Assembly: GCA_050731755.1 (NCBI GenBank)
Contig: JBOHPP010000087.1
Coordinates: forward strand, 1-21,512
DNA from: JBOHPP01 sp050731755
GTDB taxonomy: Bacteria > Methylomirabilota > Methylomirabilia > Rokubacteriales > CSP1-6
Direction: 5' to 3'
DNA length: 21,512 bases
Shown: positions 1-6,346 of the stretch, piece by piece
Numbering within the stretch: the first letter of the stretch is position 1
Layout: every line of letters starts with the position of its first letter
The notes under the pieces: generated by a model
What the model was told of the DNA's origin: nothing
Seen by the model: only the letters and a program-made list of their open reading frames with translations
Databases searched by the model: none
Position numbers and translations under genes: made by a program

Positions 1-16
1 GGCCCCCCCCGCTCCA

Positions 17-48
17 CCCCGGGCGCCTTCGGCCCGGGGTTCTTTCTT
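17..48 (+). terminator. Intrinsic terminator upstream of dop
   Basis: CCCCGGGC (17-24) and GCCCGGGG (32-39) form a perfect 8-bp GC stem around a 7-nt loop, followed by the T-rich run TTCTTTCTT (40-48). This looks like a Rho-independent terminator for a gene lying left of the window. It ends only 15 nt before the dop start codon, so dop is either expressed by readthrough from upstream or the hairpin attenuates it; no promoter fits between hairpin and gene. Confidence 0.6.
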
Positions 49-63
49 CGTAGCGAGGGACGA

Positions 64-1563
64 ATGGCAATCCCCAAGGTCATGGGCATCGAGACCGAGT
101 ACGGCATCACGGTCAAGAACCAGCCCGACTTCAACCCGATTCTGAGCTCGCTGCTCCTCATCAATTCCTACGAGACCTACCGGTCCTCCCGGATCCGTTG
201 GGACTACGAGGCGGAGAGCCCGCTCCGGGACGCCCGCGGCTTCGAGTACATGGAGGAGAAGGACGTCCCCTCCAAGGAGGAGTCGCGCCTCATCAACCTC
301 ATCCTCTCCAATGGGGCGCGGTTCTACGTCGACCACGCGCATCCCGAGTACTCCAGCCCGGAGACGACGAACCCCCGCGACCTCGTGATCTGGGACCGCG
401 CCGGCGAGCGGATCCTGAACCTGGCCCGCCAGCGGGCCGAGGCCGTCTCGCCGCCCGAGCAGCGCATCCTCATCTACAAGAACAACACCGACTACAAGGG
501 CAACTCCTACGGCACCCACGAGAACTACCTCATGGACCGCCGGGTGCCCTTCGCCCGGATCGTGCAGCACATGATGCCGTTCTTCGTCACGCGCCAGATC
601 TTCACCGGCGCCGGCAAGGTGGGCTCCGAGAACAACGCCGACTCCTGCGACTACCAGATCTCCCAGCGCGCCGATTTCCTGGAGACCGAGGTCGGGCTGG
701 AGACCATGCACTCGCGCCCGATCATCAACACCCGGGACGAGCCCCACGCCGACCCCGAGAAGTACCGGCGCCTGCACGTGATCGTCGGCGACGCCAACAT
801 GAGCGAGGTGACCAACTACCTCAAGGTCGGCACGATGGCCATCGTGCTCTCCATGGTGGAGGACGACTTCATCGACCGCGATTTCTCCATCGACGGGCCG
901 GTGGCCGCCTATCGCCAGGTCTCGCGGGACCTGACCTGCCGGGAGTCCATCCGCCTCAAGGACGGCCGCACCATCACCGCGATCGAGCTGCAGCGCGAGT
1001 TCCTGGCCCTGGCTCACCGCTACTACGCCGACCACGAAGCCGAGCCGTGGGTGCGGGACGTGCTGGCCCGGTGGGAACACACGCTGGACCGGCTGGCCGA
1101 CGATCCCATGTCCCTCGGCCGCGACCTGGACTGGGTGATCAAGCACCAGCTCATCGGGACGTACATCGAGCGCCACGGACTGAAATGGGCCGACTCGCGC
1201 GTGCAGATGATGGACCTCCAGTACCACGACATCCGCCCCGGGAAGGGCCTTTACCTGAAGCTCGAGGAGTCGGACGCCGTGGAGCGGATGGTCACCGACG
1301 ACGAGATCGCCAAGGCCATCTACGATCCGCCCAAGGACACCCGGGCCTATTTCCGGGGGATGTGCCTGCAGCGCTACGCGGACGAGATCGTGTCGGCGAG
1401 CTGGGACTCGGTGATCTTCGACCTCAAGGAGGGTCCGCTGAAGAAGATCTTCATGCTGGAGCCTCTGCGCGGGACCGAGGCCCACGTCCGGCAACTCCTG
1501 ACCGAGTCGCCGACGGCCGCCGATCTGCTGCGCAACATCGCGCGGCCGAGCGCGGTGGTATGA
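64..1563 (+). CDS. dop: Pup deamidase/depupylase Dop
   Basis: Dop removes Pup from substrates and, where Pup ends in Gln, deamidates it to Glu before ligation; it belongs to the glutamine-synthetase-like carboxylate-amine fold shared with PafA. The 499-aa product starts with the GIETEYGI nucleotide/Mg-binding strand (residues 8-15). It carries the Dop-type insertion absent from PafA (about residues 35-79, containing RWDYEAESPLRDARGF) and the active-site segment FYVDHAHPEYSSPE with Asp90 at the catalytic position. Further shared motifs are YKNNTDYKGNSYGTHENYL, INTRDEPHAD and RRLHVIVGDANMSE. The C-terminal ASWDSVIFDL...PLRGTEAHV also resembles actinobacterial Dop. The ATG at 64 is preceded by GAGGGA (55-60). 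The reading frame is open to the window edge, but this start matches family N-termini. It is the first of the proteasome genes, with prcB 119 nt downstream. Confidence 0.95.
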   Translation: MAIPKVMGIETEYGITVKNQPDFNPILSSLLLINSYETYRSSRIRWDYEAESPLRDARGFEYMEEKDVPSKEESRLINLILSNGARFYVDHAHPEYSSPETTNPRDLVIWDRAGERILNLARQRAEAVSPPEQRILIYKNNTDYKGNSYGTHENYLMDRRVPFARIVQHMMPFFVTRQIFTGAGKVGSENNADSCDYQISQRADFLETEVGLETMHSRPIINTRDEPHADPEKYRRLHVIVGDANMSEVTNYLKVGTMAIVLSMVEDDFIDRDFSIDGPVAAYRQVSRDLTCRESIRLKDGRTITAIELQREFLALAHRYYADHEAEPWVRDVLARWEHTLDRLADDPMSLGRDLDWVIKHQLIGTYIERHGLKWADSRVQMMDLQYHDIRPGKGLYLKLEESDAVERMVTDDEIAKAIYDPPKDTRAYFRGMCLQRYADEIVSASWDSVIFDLKEGPLKKIFMLEPLRGTEAHVRQLLTESPTAADLLRNIARPSAVV

Positions 1564-1564
1564 T

Positions 1565-1595
1565 CCCCCTCGGAGGGGGACTTTGCCCCCCTTCC
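1565..1595 (+). other. Alternative hairpins in the dop-prcB gap
   Basis: CCCCCT (1565-1570) can pair with AGGGGG (1574-1579) around a CGG loop. The same G-run can instead pair with the C-run and TTCC at 1586-1595. The two structures exclude each other. There is no U-tract, so this is not a standard terminator. It may be a weak mRNA processing or attenuation element, or simply GC-rich spacer. Confidence 0.25.
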
Positions 1596-1642
1596 GAAAC
1601 CTCCCCCCAGAATCGATTGCGCCGGCAAAGACGGCGCTCGAA

Positions 1643-1673
1643 CCGACAGTTTCCAGGCTCACCCGAGTAGAAT
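1643..1673 (+). promoter_or_regulatory. Possible prcB promoter
   Basis: TAGAAT (1668-1673) matches a sigma70 -10 hexamer at 5 of 6 positions. The best -35-like sequence is CCGACA (1643-1648) with a long 19-nt spacer. Transcription from here would begin within a few bases of the prcB ATG at 1683, giving a nearly leaderless mRNA. It would let prcBA-pafA be transcribed separately from dop. Confidence 0.3.
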
Positions 1674-1682
1674 GGGGGCGCG

Positions 1683-2492
1683 ATGAACGACCAGCGCTGG
1701 ATCCAGGTGTTCAACGACTACGCCGGCTCCAGCTTCTCCGAGCTGCTGCGGCGGGAGTCGCCCCACATGCTGCCGGGCCCAAGCCCGGTGGCCCAGCCGA
1801 CCCCGGAGATCCCCCACGGCACCACCGTCCTCGCCTTGCGCTACCGGGACGGCGTCATCATGGCCGGGGACCGCCAGGCCACCGCCGGCTTTCAGGTGGC
1901 CAGCCGCCGGATCGACAAGATCTTCAAGTGCGACGAGTACTCCGGCATCGGCATCGCCGGCGCCGCCGGGCCGGCCATGGAGATGGCCAAGCTCTTCCAG
2001 ACAGAACTCGAGCACTACGAGAAGGTGGAGGGGGACAACCTCTCCCTGGACGGCAAAGCCAACAAGCTGAGCCAAATGATCCGCATGAACCTGCCGGCCG
2101 CGCTGCAAGGGCTGGCCGTGGTGCCGATCTTCGCCGGTTTCGACGAAAAGGCCGGGACGGGGCGACTGTTCAAGTACGACATCACCGGTGGGCGTTACGA
2201 GGAGACCAATTACGACGCCCAGGGCTCCGGGGCCAAGGACGCCCGCGACTCGCTCAAGAAGCTGTGGCGGAAGGACATGAGCCGGGACGACGGCCTGCGC
2301 GTAGCCCTGGAGGGCCTCTTCGACGCCGCCGACGAGGACATTGGCACCGGCGGGCCTGACCTGATCCGAGGTATCTATCCCAGCGTACGGGCCATCACCC
2401 GGTCGGGCTTCATCGAATCGCCCGAAGAGGAGGTCCGGCGGATCTGTGAGGCCGTCCTCAAGGACCGCGCGAAATCCGAGCAGGGGGCCTGA
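1683..2492 (+). CDS. prcB: 20S proteasome beta subunit, catalytic
   Basis: This is the proteolytic subunit of the bacterial 20S proteasome core, an Ntn hydrolase made as a precursor. The 269-aa product has a 46-residue propeptide ending in EIPHG, then the mature N-terminus TTVLALRY with Thr47 as nucleophile. Counting from Thr1 of the mature chain, Asp17 (MAGDRQAT) and Lys33 (RRIDK) sit at the expected catalytic positions. Typical beta-subunit segments follow: GIGIAGAAGPAMEMAKLFQT, LEHYEKVEG and GGPDLIRGIYP. Only a weak G-rich SD-like run (1674-1678) precedes the ATG. The gene lies 119 nt after dop, a position where actinobacteria carry pup, and 5 nt before prcA. The core it forms would need an ATPase ring (Mpa/ARC) encoded elsewhere. 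Confidence 0.96.
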   Translation: MNDQRWIQVFNDYAGSSFSELLRRESPHMLPGPSPVAQPTPEIPHGTTVLALRYRDGVIMAGDRQATAGFQVASRRIDKIFKCDEYSGIGIAGAAGPAMEMAKLFQTELEHYEKVEGDNLSLDGKANKLSQMIRMNLPAALQGLAVVPIFAGFDEKAGTGRLFKYDITGGRYEETNYDAQGSGAKDARDSLKKLWRKDMSRDDGLRVALEGLFDAADEDIGTGGPDLIRGIYPSVRAITRSGFIESPEEEVRRICEAVLKDRAKSEQGA

Positions 2493-2497
2493 GCCCG

Positions 2498-3190
2498 ATG
2501 CCGCTGCCCTACTACGTCAGCCCCGAGCAGATGATGAAGGACAAGGCCGAGTATGCCCGCAAGGGCATCGCGCGCGGCCGGTCCATCGTGGCCCTGGAAT
2601 ACGGGGAGGGCATCCTGCTGGTGGCCGAGAATCCCTCCACCCTGCTGCACAAGGTCTCGGAGATCTACGATCGGATCGCGTTCGCCGGCGTGGGCAAGTA
2701 CAACGAGTTCGAGAATCTCCGGATCGCCGGGATCCGCCACGCCGACGTCAAGGGTTACTCCTACAGCCGCGGCGACGTGACGGCCAAGGACCTGGCCAAC
2801 GCCTATTCCCAAGCGTTGGGGAACATCTTCACCCAGGACATCAAGCCCTTCGAGGTGGAGGTGCTGGTGGCCGAGGTCTGCGACGAGAACGGCGCCCGCA
2901 ACGAGATCTACCACATCCTCTACGACGGCACCATCGAGGACGAGCGGAATTACGCCGCCATGGGGGGCCAGGCCGACGAGATCCGCCGGTTCCTCAAGGA
3001 CAACTACCGGGAAGGCATGGATCTGGCCGAGGCGCTCACGCTGGGGGTCCGCGCCCTCAACGTGACCCAGAACAAATCGCTGAGCGAGCGCGACCTGGAA
3101 GTGGCCGTCCTCGACCGCACCAAGACGCGGCGGAAGTTCCGGCGGATCCCGCCCGAGGCCATCGCCCAGCTCCTGGGCGGGACCCGCTAA
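2498..3190 (+). CDS. prcA: 20S proteasome alpha subunit
   Basis: PrcA forms the outer heptameric rings of the 20S core, gating the channel and docking the ATPase. The 230-aa product matches the actinobacterial alpha subunit throughout. It has the N-terminal gate region PYYVSPEQMMKDKAEYARKG, then RSIVALEYGEGILLVAENPS, a KISELYDR-like segment (KVSEIYDRIAFAGVGKYNEF), an IFTQDIKPFEVEVLVAEV strand and the LEVAVLDRTKTRRKFRRI tail. It has no N-terminal Thr active site, as expected for alpha. It is slightly shorter than the Mycobacterium protein because the C-terminal tail is reduced. It starts 5 nt after the prcB stop, so the two are co-translated in an operon. A 235-bp repeat-bearing spacer separates it from pafA. 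Confidence 0.95.
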   Translation: MPLPYYVSPEQMMKDKAEYARKGIARGRSIVALEYGEGILLVAENPSTLLHKVSEIYDRIAFAGVGKYNEFENLRIAGIRHADVKGYSYSRGDVTAKDLANAYSQALGNIFTQDIKPFEVEVLVAEVCDENGARNEIYHILYDGTIEDERNYAAMGGQADEIRRFLKDNYREGMDLAEALTLGVRALNVTQNKSLSERDLEVAVLDRTKTRRKFRRIPPEAIAQLLGGTR

Positions 3191-3210
3191 GCCGTGCTAG
3201 GCTGAAGGCA

Positions 3211-3425
3211 AATGGAACCCAGGGCACCTGGAACAGGCCACCCACGGCGCAAGCCGGCCTCGGGGCACCCGGTCCAATGAAGCCCAGCGCACCTCGCTCA
3301 GGCCACCCAGCGGCGGTAGGCGGCACTGCCGATTTCGAGATGATCAATCGGTCAAGAGGAACGCAGCCACGCCCGCCTCGCTCGGGCCACCCACGACCCG
3401 AGCCGAGCACGCGGACCTCGGTCCA
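3211..3425 (+). repeat. Three degenerate repeat units before pafA
   Basis: The prcA-pafA spacer is built of three related units with cores at about 3211-3248, 3276-3314 and 3362-3395. Shared elements are AATGAAGCCC-like starts (AATGGAACCC, AATGAAGCCC, GCAGCCACGC), a GCACCT or CGCCT block, CGCTC and AGGCCACCC or GGGCCACCC. CGGTCCAATGAAG occurs twice, at 3270-3282 and spanning the pafA start at 3419-3431. A fourth related unit lies at 19204-19243. No terminator or strong palindrome is evident within the units. Confidence 0.7.
3212..3280 (+). CDS. Micro-ORF A, leader-peptide candidate (22 aa)
   Basis: This short reading frame starts 21 nt after the prcA stop with GAAGG at 3204-3208. Residues 2-12 are EPRAPGTGHPR, and the stop TGA overlaps the ATG of the next micro-ORF (ATGA at 3277-3280). 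Pro3, Pro6, His10 and Pro11 are shared at identical positions with the other units of the family. It may be a translated leader peptide or only a repeat that happens to be open. It does not resemble Pup. Confidence 0.3.
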   Translation: MEPRAPGTGHPRRKPASGHPVQ

Positions 3426-3429
3426 ATGA
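3277..3429 (+). CDS. Micro-ORF B, leader-peptide candidate (50 aa)
   Basis: This frame contains two copies of the motif: KPSAPRSGHPA (residues 2-12) and QPRPPRSGHPR (30-40). It ends in TSVQ with a TGA that overlaps the pafA ATG (ATGA at 3426-3429). pafA itself has no convincing Shine-Dalgarno sequence, so translation of this frame could deliver ribosomes to pafA by termination-reinitiation. The product is Pro/Arg-rich with no recognisable domain. Whether it is translated cannot be decided from this sequence alone. Confidence 0.35.
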   Translation: MKPSAPRSGHPAAVGGTADFEMINRSRGTQPRPPRSGHPRPEPSTRTSVQ

Positions 3430-4781
3430 AGCGGCGGATCTTCGGCCTGGAGAACGAGTACGGTCTCACCTGCACCCTGAACGGCCAGCGCCGGCTCAGT
3501 CCGGACAATGTCGCCCGGTACCTGTTCGAGAAGGTCATCCCCGGCGCCCGCAACGCCAACGTGTTCCTCGAGAACGGCGCCCGCCTGTACCTGGACACCG
3601 GCTTCCACCCCGAGTACGCGACACCTGAGTGCGACGACGTAACCGAGCTCGTGATCCACGACAAGGCCGGCGAGCGGATCGTGGAGGATCTCCTGCATCA
3701 GGCCGAGAAGCGCCTGCGGGAGGACGGGATCTCGGGCAACATCCTGCTCTTCAAGAACAACACCGACTCGGCGGGCAACTCCTACGGCTGCCACGAGAAC
3801 TACCTGGTCAGCCGGGACGTCTCGTTCCAGCGGCTGGCCGAGGCCCTCATTCCCTTCTTCGTCACCCGGCAGATCTTCGCCGGGGCCGGCAAGGTGCTGC
3901 AGACCCCGCGGGGCTTCCACTACTGTCTCTCCCAGCGGGCCCAGCACATCTGCCAGGAGATCTCCGGCGCCACCACCTCGTCGCGGTCCATCATCAACAC
4001 CCGCGACGAGCCCCACGCCGACGCCGAGCGCTACCGGCGCCTGCACGTCATCGTGGGGGACTCCAACATGTCGGAGGTGGCCACCTACCTCAAGGTAGGG
4101 ACGACCGCGCTCGTCCTGGACATGATCGAGGATGGCTTCTTCGACCGTGACTACTCGCTGCAGTCGCCGGTGCAGGCCATCCGCGACATTTCCCACGACC
4201 CGACGCTCCGGGAGACCATCAAGCTCAAGGACGGCCGCTCGATCACGGCGCTCCAGCTCCAGCTGGACTACCTCGAGTACGCCACGCGCTACGTCGCCTC
4301 CATCGACGCCGACGCGGTCTCCAAGGACGTGCTGGCCCGGTGGACGGACATCCTCACCAAGCTCGAGACCGACCCCCTGCAGCTCGACCGCGAGTTAGAC
4401 TGGGTCATCAAGCGCCAGTGGATCGAGAGCTTCATGACCCGCCACCGCCTGAGCTGGCGCGACCCCAAGATCTCCCTGATGGACCTGCAGTATCACGACA
4501 TCCGGCCCGACCGCGGCCTCTACTACAAGCTGGTGAGCCGGGACATGGTCGACCGCGTGACTGACGACGAGACCATCGAACAGGCCAAGCACACCCCGCC
4601 TCAGACCACCCGGGCCCGCCTGCGCGGCGAGTTCATCCGGCAGGCCAACCTCAAGGGCAAGGACTACCGGGTGGACTGGGTCTACCTCAAGCTGAACGAC
4701 CCCGAGCGCGAGACCATCCTCTGCAAGGACCCGTTCCAGTCGCACGACGAGCGGGTCGCCCGTCTCATCCGCTCCTTCTGA
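3426..4781 (+). CDS. pafA: Pup-protein ligase PafA
   Basis: PafA phosphorylates the C-terminal Glu of Pup with ATP and ligates it to substrate lysines, marking proteins for the proteasome. The 451-aa product lacks the Dop insertion and begins RRIFGLENEYGLTCT. It has ARLYLDTGFHPEYATPE with Asp57 at the catalytic position, then FKNNTDSAGNSYGCHENYL, GAGKVLQTP and SQRAQHICQ. The C-terminus contains the PafA signature QTTRARLRGEFI and DWVYLKLND...ILCKDPF. Its length agrees with the Mycobacterium protein (about 452 aa). The start is fixed by homology to the ATG at 3426. No SD precedes it; instead micro-ORF B stops on it. A 12-bp palindrome GCCGGCGCCGGC (4782-4793) follows the stop but lacks a T-run. 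Confidence 0.96.
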   Translation: MKRRIFGLENEYGLTCTLNGQRRLSPDNVARYLFEKVIPGARNANVFLENGARLYLDTGFHPEYATPECDDVTELVIHDKAGERIVEDLLHQAEKRLREDGISGNILLFKNNTDSAGNSYGCHENYLVSRDVSFQRLAEALIPFFVTRQIFAGAGKVLQTPRGFHYCLSQRAQHICQEISGATTSSRSIINTRDEPHADAERYRRLHVIVGDSNMSEVATYLKVGTTALVLDMIEDGFFDRDYSLQSPVQAIRDISHDPTLRETIKLKDGRSITALQLQLDYLEYATRYVASIDADAVSKDVLARWTDILTKLETDPLQLDRELDWVIKRQWIESFMTRHRLSWRDPKISLMDLQYHDIRPDRGLYYKLVSRDMVDRVTDDETIEQAKHTPPQTTRARLRGEFIRQANLKGKDYRVDWVYLKLNDPERETILCKDPFQSHDERVARLIRSF

Positions 4782-4851
4782 GCCGGCGCCGGCCACTAGC
4801 ACGGGCGCCTGGTCGGCCACGCTGCCCCAACGTCTGGGGGTGCCGCAATCT

Positions 4852-4880
4852 TTGACGGCGGTCGGAGACGATGCTAAGTC
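4852..4880 (+). promoter_or_regulatory. Putative bactofilin promoter
   Basis: TTGACG (4852-4857) is followed after 17 nt by TAAGTC (4875-4880), itself preceded by TGC, an extended -10. The predicted transcription start falls at about 4887-4888, on or next to the ATG at 4888. The message would be leaderless or nearly so. Confidence 0.4.
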
Positions 4881-4887
4881 TGTTTCT

Positions 4888-5304
4888 ATGCGCATGGTTC
4901 CCTGGCGAAAGGCGACGCCCCAGGCCACGCCCGGTGATCTCAGCGCCTTCATCGACGAAGGCTCGGAGATCGAGGGCAAGTACACCTTCAACGGCACCGT
5001 CATGCTGAACGGCAAGTTCAGCGGCGAGATCCAGACGAACGACACGCTGATCATCGGCGAGAAGGGCATTGTCAACGCCAACGTCCGCGCCGGGATCATC
5101 ATCGTGGGCGGCGAGTTCGTCGGCAACGTGGTGGCCACCGAGCGGATCGAGCTGCGCGGCACCGCCCGCGTGTTCGGCGACGTCGAGGCGCCCGTCGTCG
5201 TGGTCGAGGAAGGCGTCCTCTTCGACGGCCGCTGCCGCACGAACCGCTCCAAGCCCGTCGAAGCCCTGCCCGCTCCCGGCTCCGAAGTCGTTCCTCAGCG
5301 CTAG
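4888..5304 (+). CDS. Bactofilin family cytoskeletal protein
   Basis: Bactofilins polymerise without nucleotide into beta-helical filaments that organise envelope, stalk or polarity functions. The 138-aa product is a single bactofilin (DUF583) domain. FIDEGSEIEGKYTFNGTV and LNGKFSGEIQTNDTLIIGEKG are followed by turn-repeat strands such as ANVRAGIIIVGGEFVGNV, ERIELRGTARVFGDV and the closing VVEEGVLFDGRCR, flanked by disordered, charged termini typical of the family. An upstream GTG at 4840 would add 16 residues, but it lies before the predicted promoter, so the ATG at 4888 is preferred; the ATG at 4894 is also possible. It is transcribed in the same direction as pafA, 106 nt downstream, probably as its own unit. 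Confidence 0.88.
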   Translation: MRMVPWRKATPQATPGDLSAFIDEGSEIEGKYTFNGTVMLNGKFSGEIQTNDTLIIGEKGIVNANVRAGIIIVGGEFVGNVVATERIELRGTARVFGDVEAPVVVVEEGVLFDGRCRTNRSKPVEALPAPGSEVVPQR

Positions 5305-5348
5305 CTCGGCTTTCCTGCCCGCGCTCCGGGCCACGAACCCCCACGTAC

Positions 5349-5377
5349 ATTTCACGAAATCGCCGCCGTCGGCCGAC
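5349..5377. promoter_or_regulatory. Two inverted repeats upstream of a promoter
   Basis: ATTTC-AC-GAAAT (5349-5360) is a perfect 5+5 inverted repeat in an AT-rich patch. GTCGGCCGAC (5368-5377) is a perfect 10-bp palindrome. Both sit just left of the -35 element at 5384, where activator or repressor sites commonly lie. No known regulator site was recognised. Confidence 0.25.
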
Positions 5378-5383
5378 AAACCC

Positions 5384-5412
5384 TTGACAGGTCCCGCCCC
5401 GCTCCTTAGGCT
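5384..5412 (+). promoter_or_regulatory. Sigma70-type promoter for diiron/radical SAM pair
   Basis: A consensus -35 TTGACA (5384-5389) and a -10 TAGGCT (5407-5412) are separated by 17 nt. TAGGCT keeps the three most conserved -10 positions and is common in high-GC bacteria. The predicted start near 5419 gives a leader of about 20 nt containing the AGAGGG SD (5425-5430) of the downstream gene. Confidence 0.6.
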
Positions 5413-5438
5413 ACCGCCCCACAGCAGAGGGATCGGTG

Positions 5439-6269
5439 ATGCGAGAAGGAGCGAAACCCAAGACGGTTTCCCCAGACAGTGGGACGAAAGTCTGGCCGCT
5501 GTGGCGGGCCCTCTACGCGCAGGGCGATCCCCTGCCGGTGCTTCCCCGCGTGACCCGCCGGTCCGCCCACCGCTTCGACGAGGGCGACGCCCTGCCCGAG
5601 GAATACCGACGGCTGCTCGTGAAGATGATCCGTCGCGAGGGTGAGCGGGCCGGCAACAAGAGCTTCCTCAAACTGATGGCCGGTTGCATCGAGCTGGCCG
5701 ACACCCTCTACCCGACGCAGGAGCTGAAGGTCCTCAAGGCCGAGTACGTCGCCGAGGAGCTCAAGCACGCCATTCAGTTCCACCGGCTGGCGCTGGCGCT
5801 GGAGCCCGCCCTGGCCCTGCGCGACGCCCCGTACACGCACTATGCGCTGCGACTCGATCGCGGGTCCTGGGTGGACGACGCGTTCTTCCACTTCTTCATG
5901 GACCTCACCGGGGCCTTCTACGCGCGGGAATGGGTGCAGTCGAGCTACGTGCCCCTGGCCCGGCTCGCCCCCGCCATCGAGCGGGACGAGGTGGGCCATT
6001 CGGAGCTGGGCTATCACCTCCTGTCCCGGATCTGCGGGGAGGGGCCAGGGCGGGAGCTGGCCCAGCGGTTGCTGGCCAAGTGGTATCCGGCCGCGCTCGA
6101 CGTGTGGGGTCGCTCCGACTCGCCCAGCATGCCGACGCTCATCCGCTGGGGGCTCAAGAACGTCGAAAACGAAGCGATGCGTCAGGCGTACCAGCAGTAC
6201 GTCGATCCGAAACTCCAGGCCCTGGGGCTGGAGCTGCCGGATCCCCGGGCCCAGCGACTCTTTCTCTGA
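5439..6269 (+). CDS. PaaA/PaaC-like ferritin-fold diiron protein
   Basis: The 276-aa product resembles the phenylacetic acid catabolic protein family (PF05138, catalytic and structural subunits of the phenylacetyl-CoA epoxidase), a ferritin-like four-helix diiron fold. Two helix motifs supply ligand candidates: EELKH (Glu107, His110) and ERDEVGH (Glu184, His187). Glu67/Glu69 in the first helix and Asp155 (FFMDLTGAFY) are likely further ligands. The C-terminal WYPAALDVWGRSDS and the NVENEAMRQAYQQYVDPKL region also fit PaaA. None of the other paa subunits (B, D, E reductase) is nearby, so it is not an ordinary Paa complex. The ATG at 5439 has AGAGGG 8 nt upstream; a GTG at 5436 is an equally in-frame alternative. 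The next gene, a radical SAM protein, lies 77 nt downstream and is probably cotranscribed. Substrate unknown. Confidence 0.75.
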   Translation: MREGAKPKTVSPDSGTKVWPLWRALYAQGDPLPVLPRVTRRSAHRFDEGDALPEEYRRLLVKMIRREGERAGNKSFLKLMAGCIELADTLYPTQELKVLKAEYVAEELKHAIQFHRLALALEPALALRDAPYTHYALRLDRGSWVDDAFFHFFMDLTGAFYAREWVQSSYVPLARLAPAIERDEVGHSELGYHLLSRICGEGPGRELAQRLLAKWYPAALDVWGRSDSPSMPTLIRWGLKNVENEAMRQAYQQYVDPKLQALGLELPDPRAQRLFL

Positions 6270-6287
6270 CGGGCGCCGCCGCCGGCC

Positions 6288-6310
6288 CCGACGTCGGACG
6301 GCGGCCGTCC
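6288..6310. other. Small palindrome and hairpin in gene spacer
   Basis: CCGACGTCGG (6288-6297) is a perfect palindrome overlapping a hairpin GGACGG-CGG-CCGTCC (6296-6310). It lies in the 77-nt spacer between the diiron and radical SAM genes, has no U-tract, and might adjust relative expression of the two genes. Confidence 0.2.
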
Positions 6311-6346
6311 GCGCGAGTCACATCGGGTTGCGGACAAGGAGAACGC

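Noticed and set aside
198..1670. Long open frame overlapping dop in another frame
   Set aside because: Arg/Pro/Gly-rich low-complexity translation typical of shifted frames in GC-rich coding DNA; dop is certain here.
1564..1682. A hidden pup gene in the dop-prcB gap
   Set aside because: The gap is too short and no frame gives a Pup-like coiled segment or GG[QE] terminus.
3212..3429. Micro-ORFs A and B as a diverged Pup/UBact
   Set aside because: They are Pro/Arg/His-rich, lack acidic coiled-coil character and end in VQ rather than GGQ or GGE.
3057..4196. 379-codon minus-strand open frame across the prcA end and pafA
   Set aside because: It is antisense to two well-recognised genes, has no family resemblance, and its length is explained by high GC content.
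4795..4840. Further repeat copies near 4795-4840 and 5316-5340
   Set aside because: GGCGCCTGG...GGCCAC and GCCCGCGCTCCGGGCCAC resemble the repeat core, but the matches are short and not framed by the AATGAAG start, so chance in GC-rich DNA is likely.
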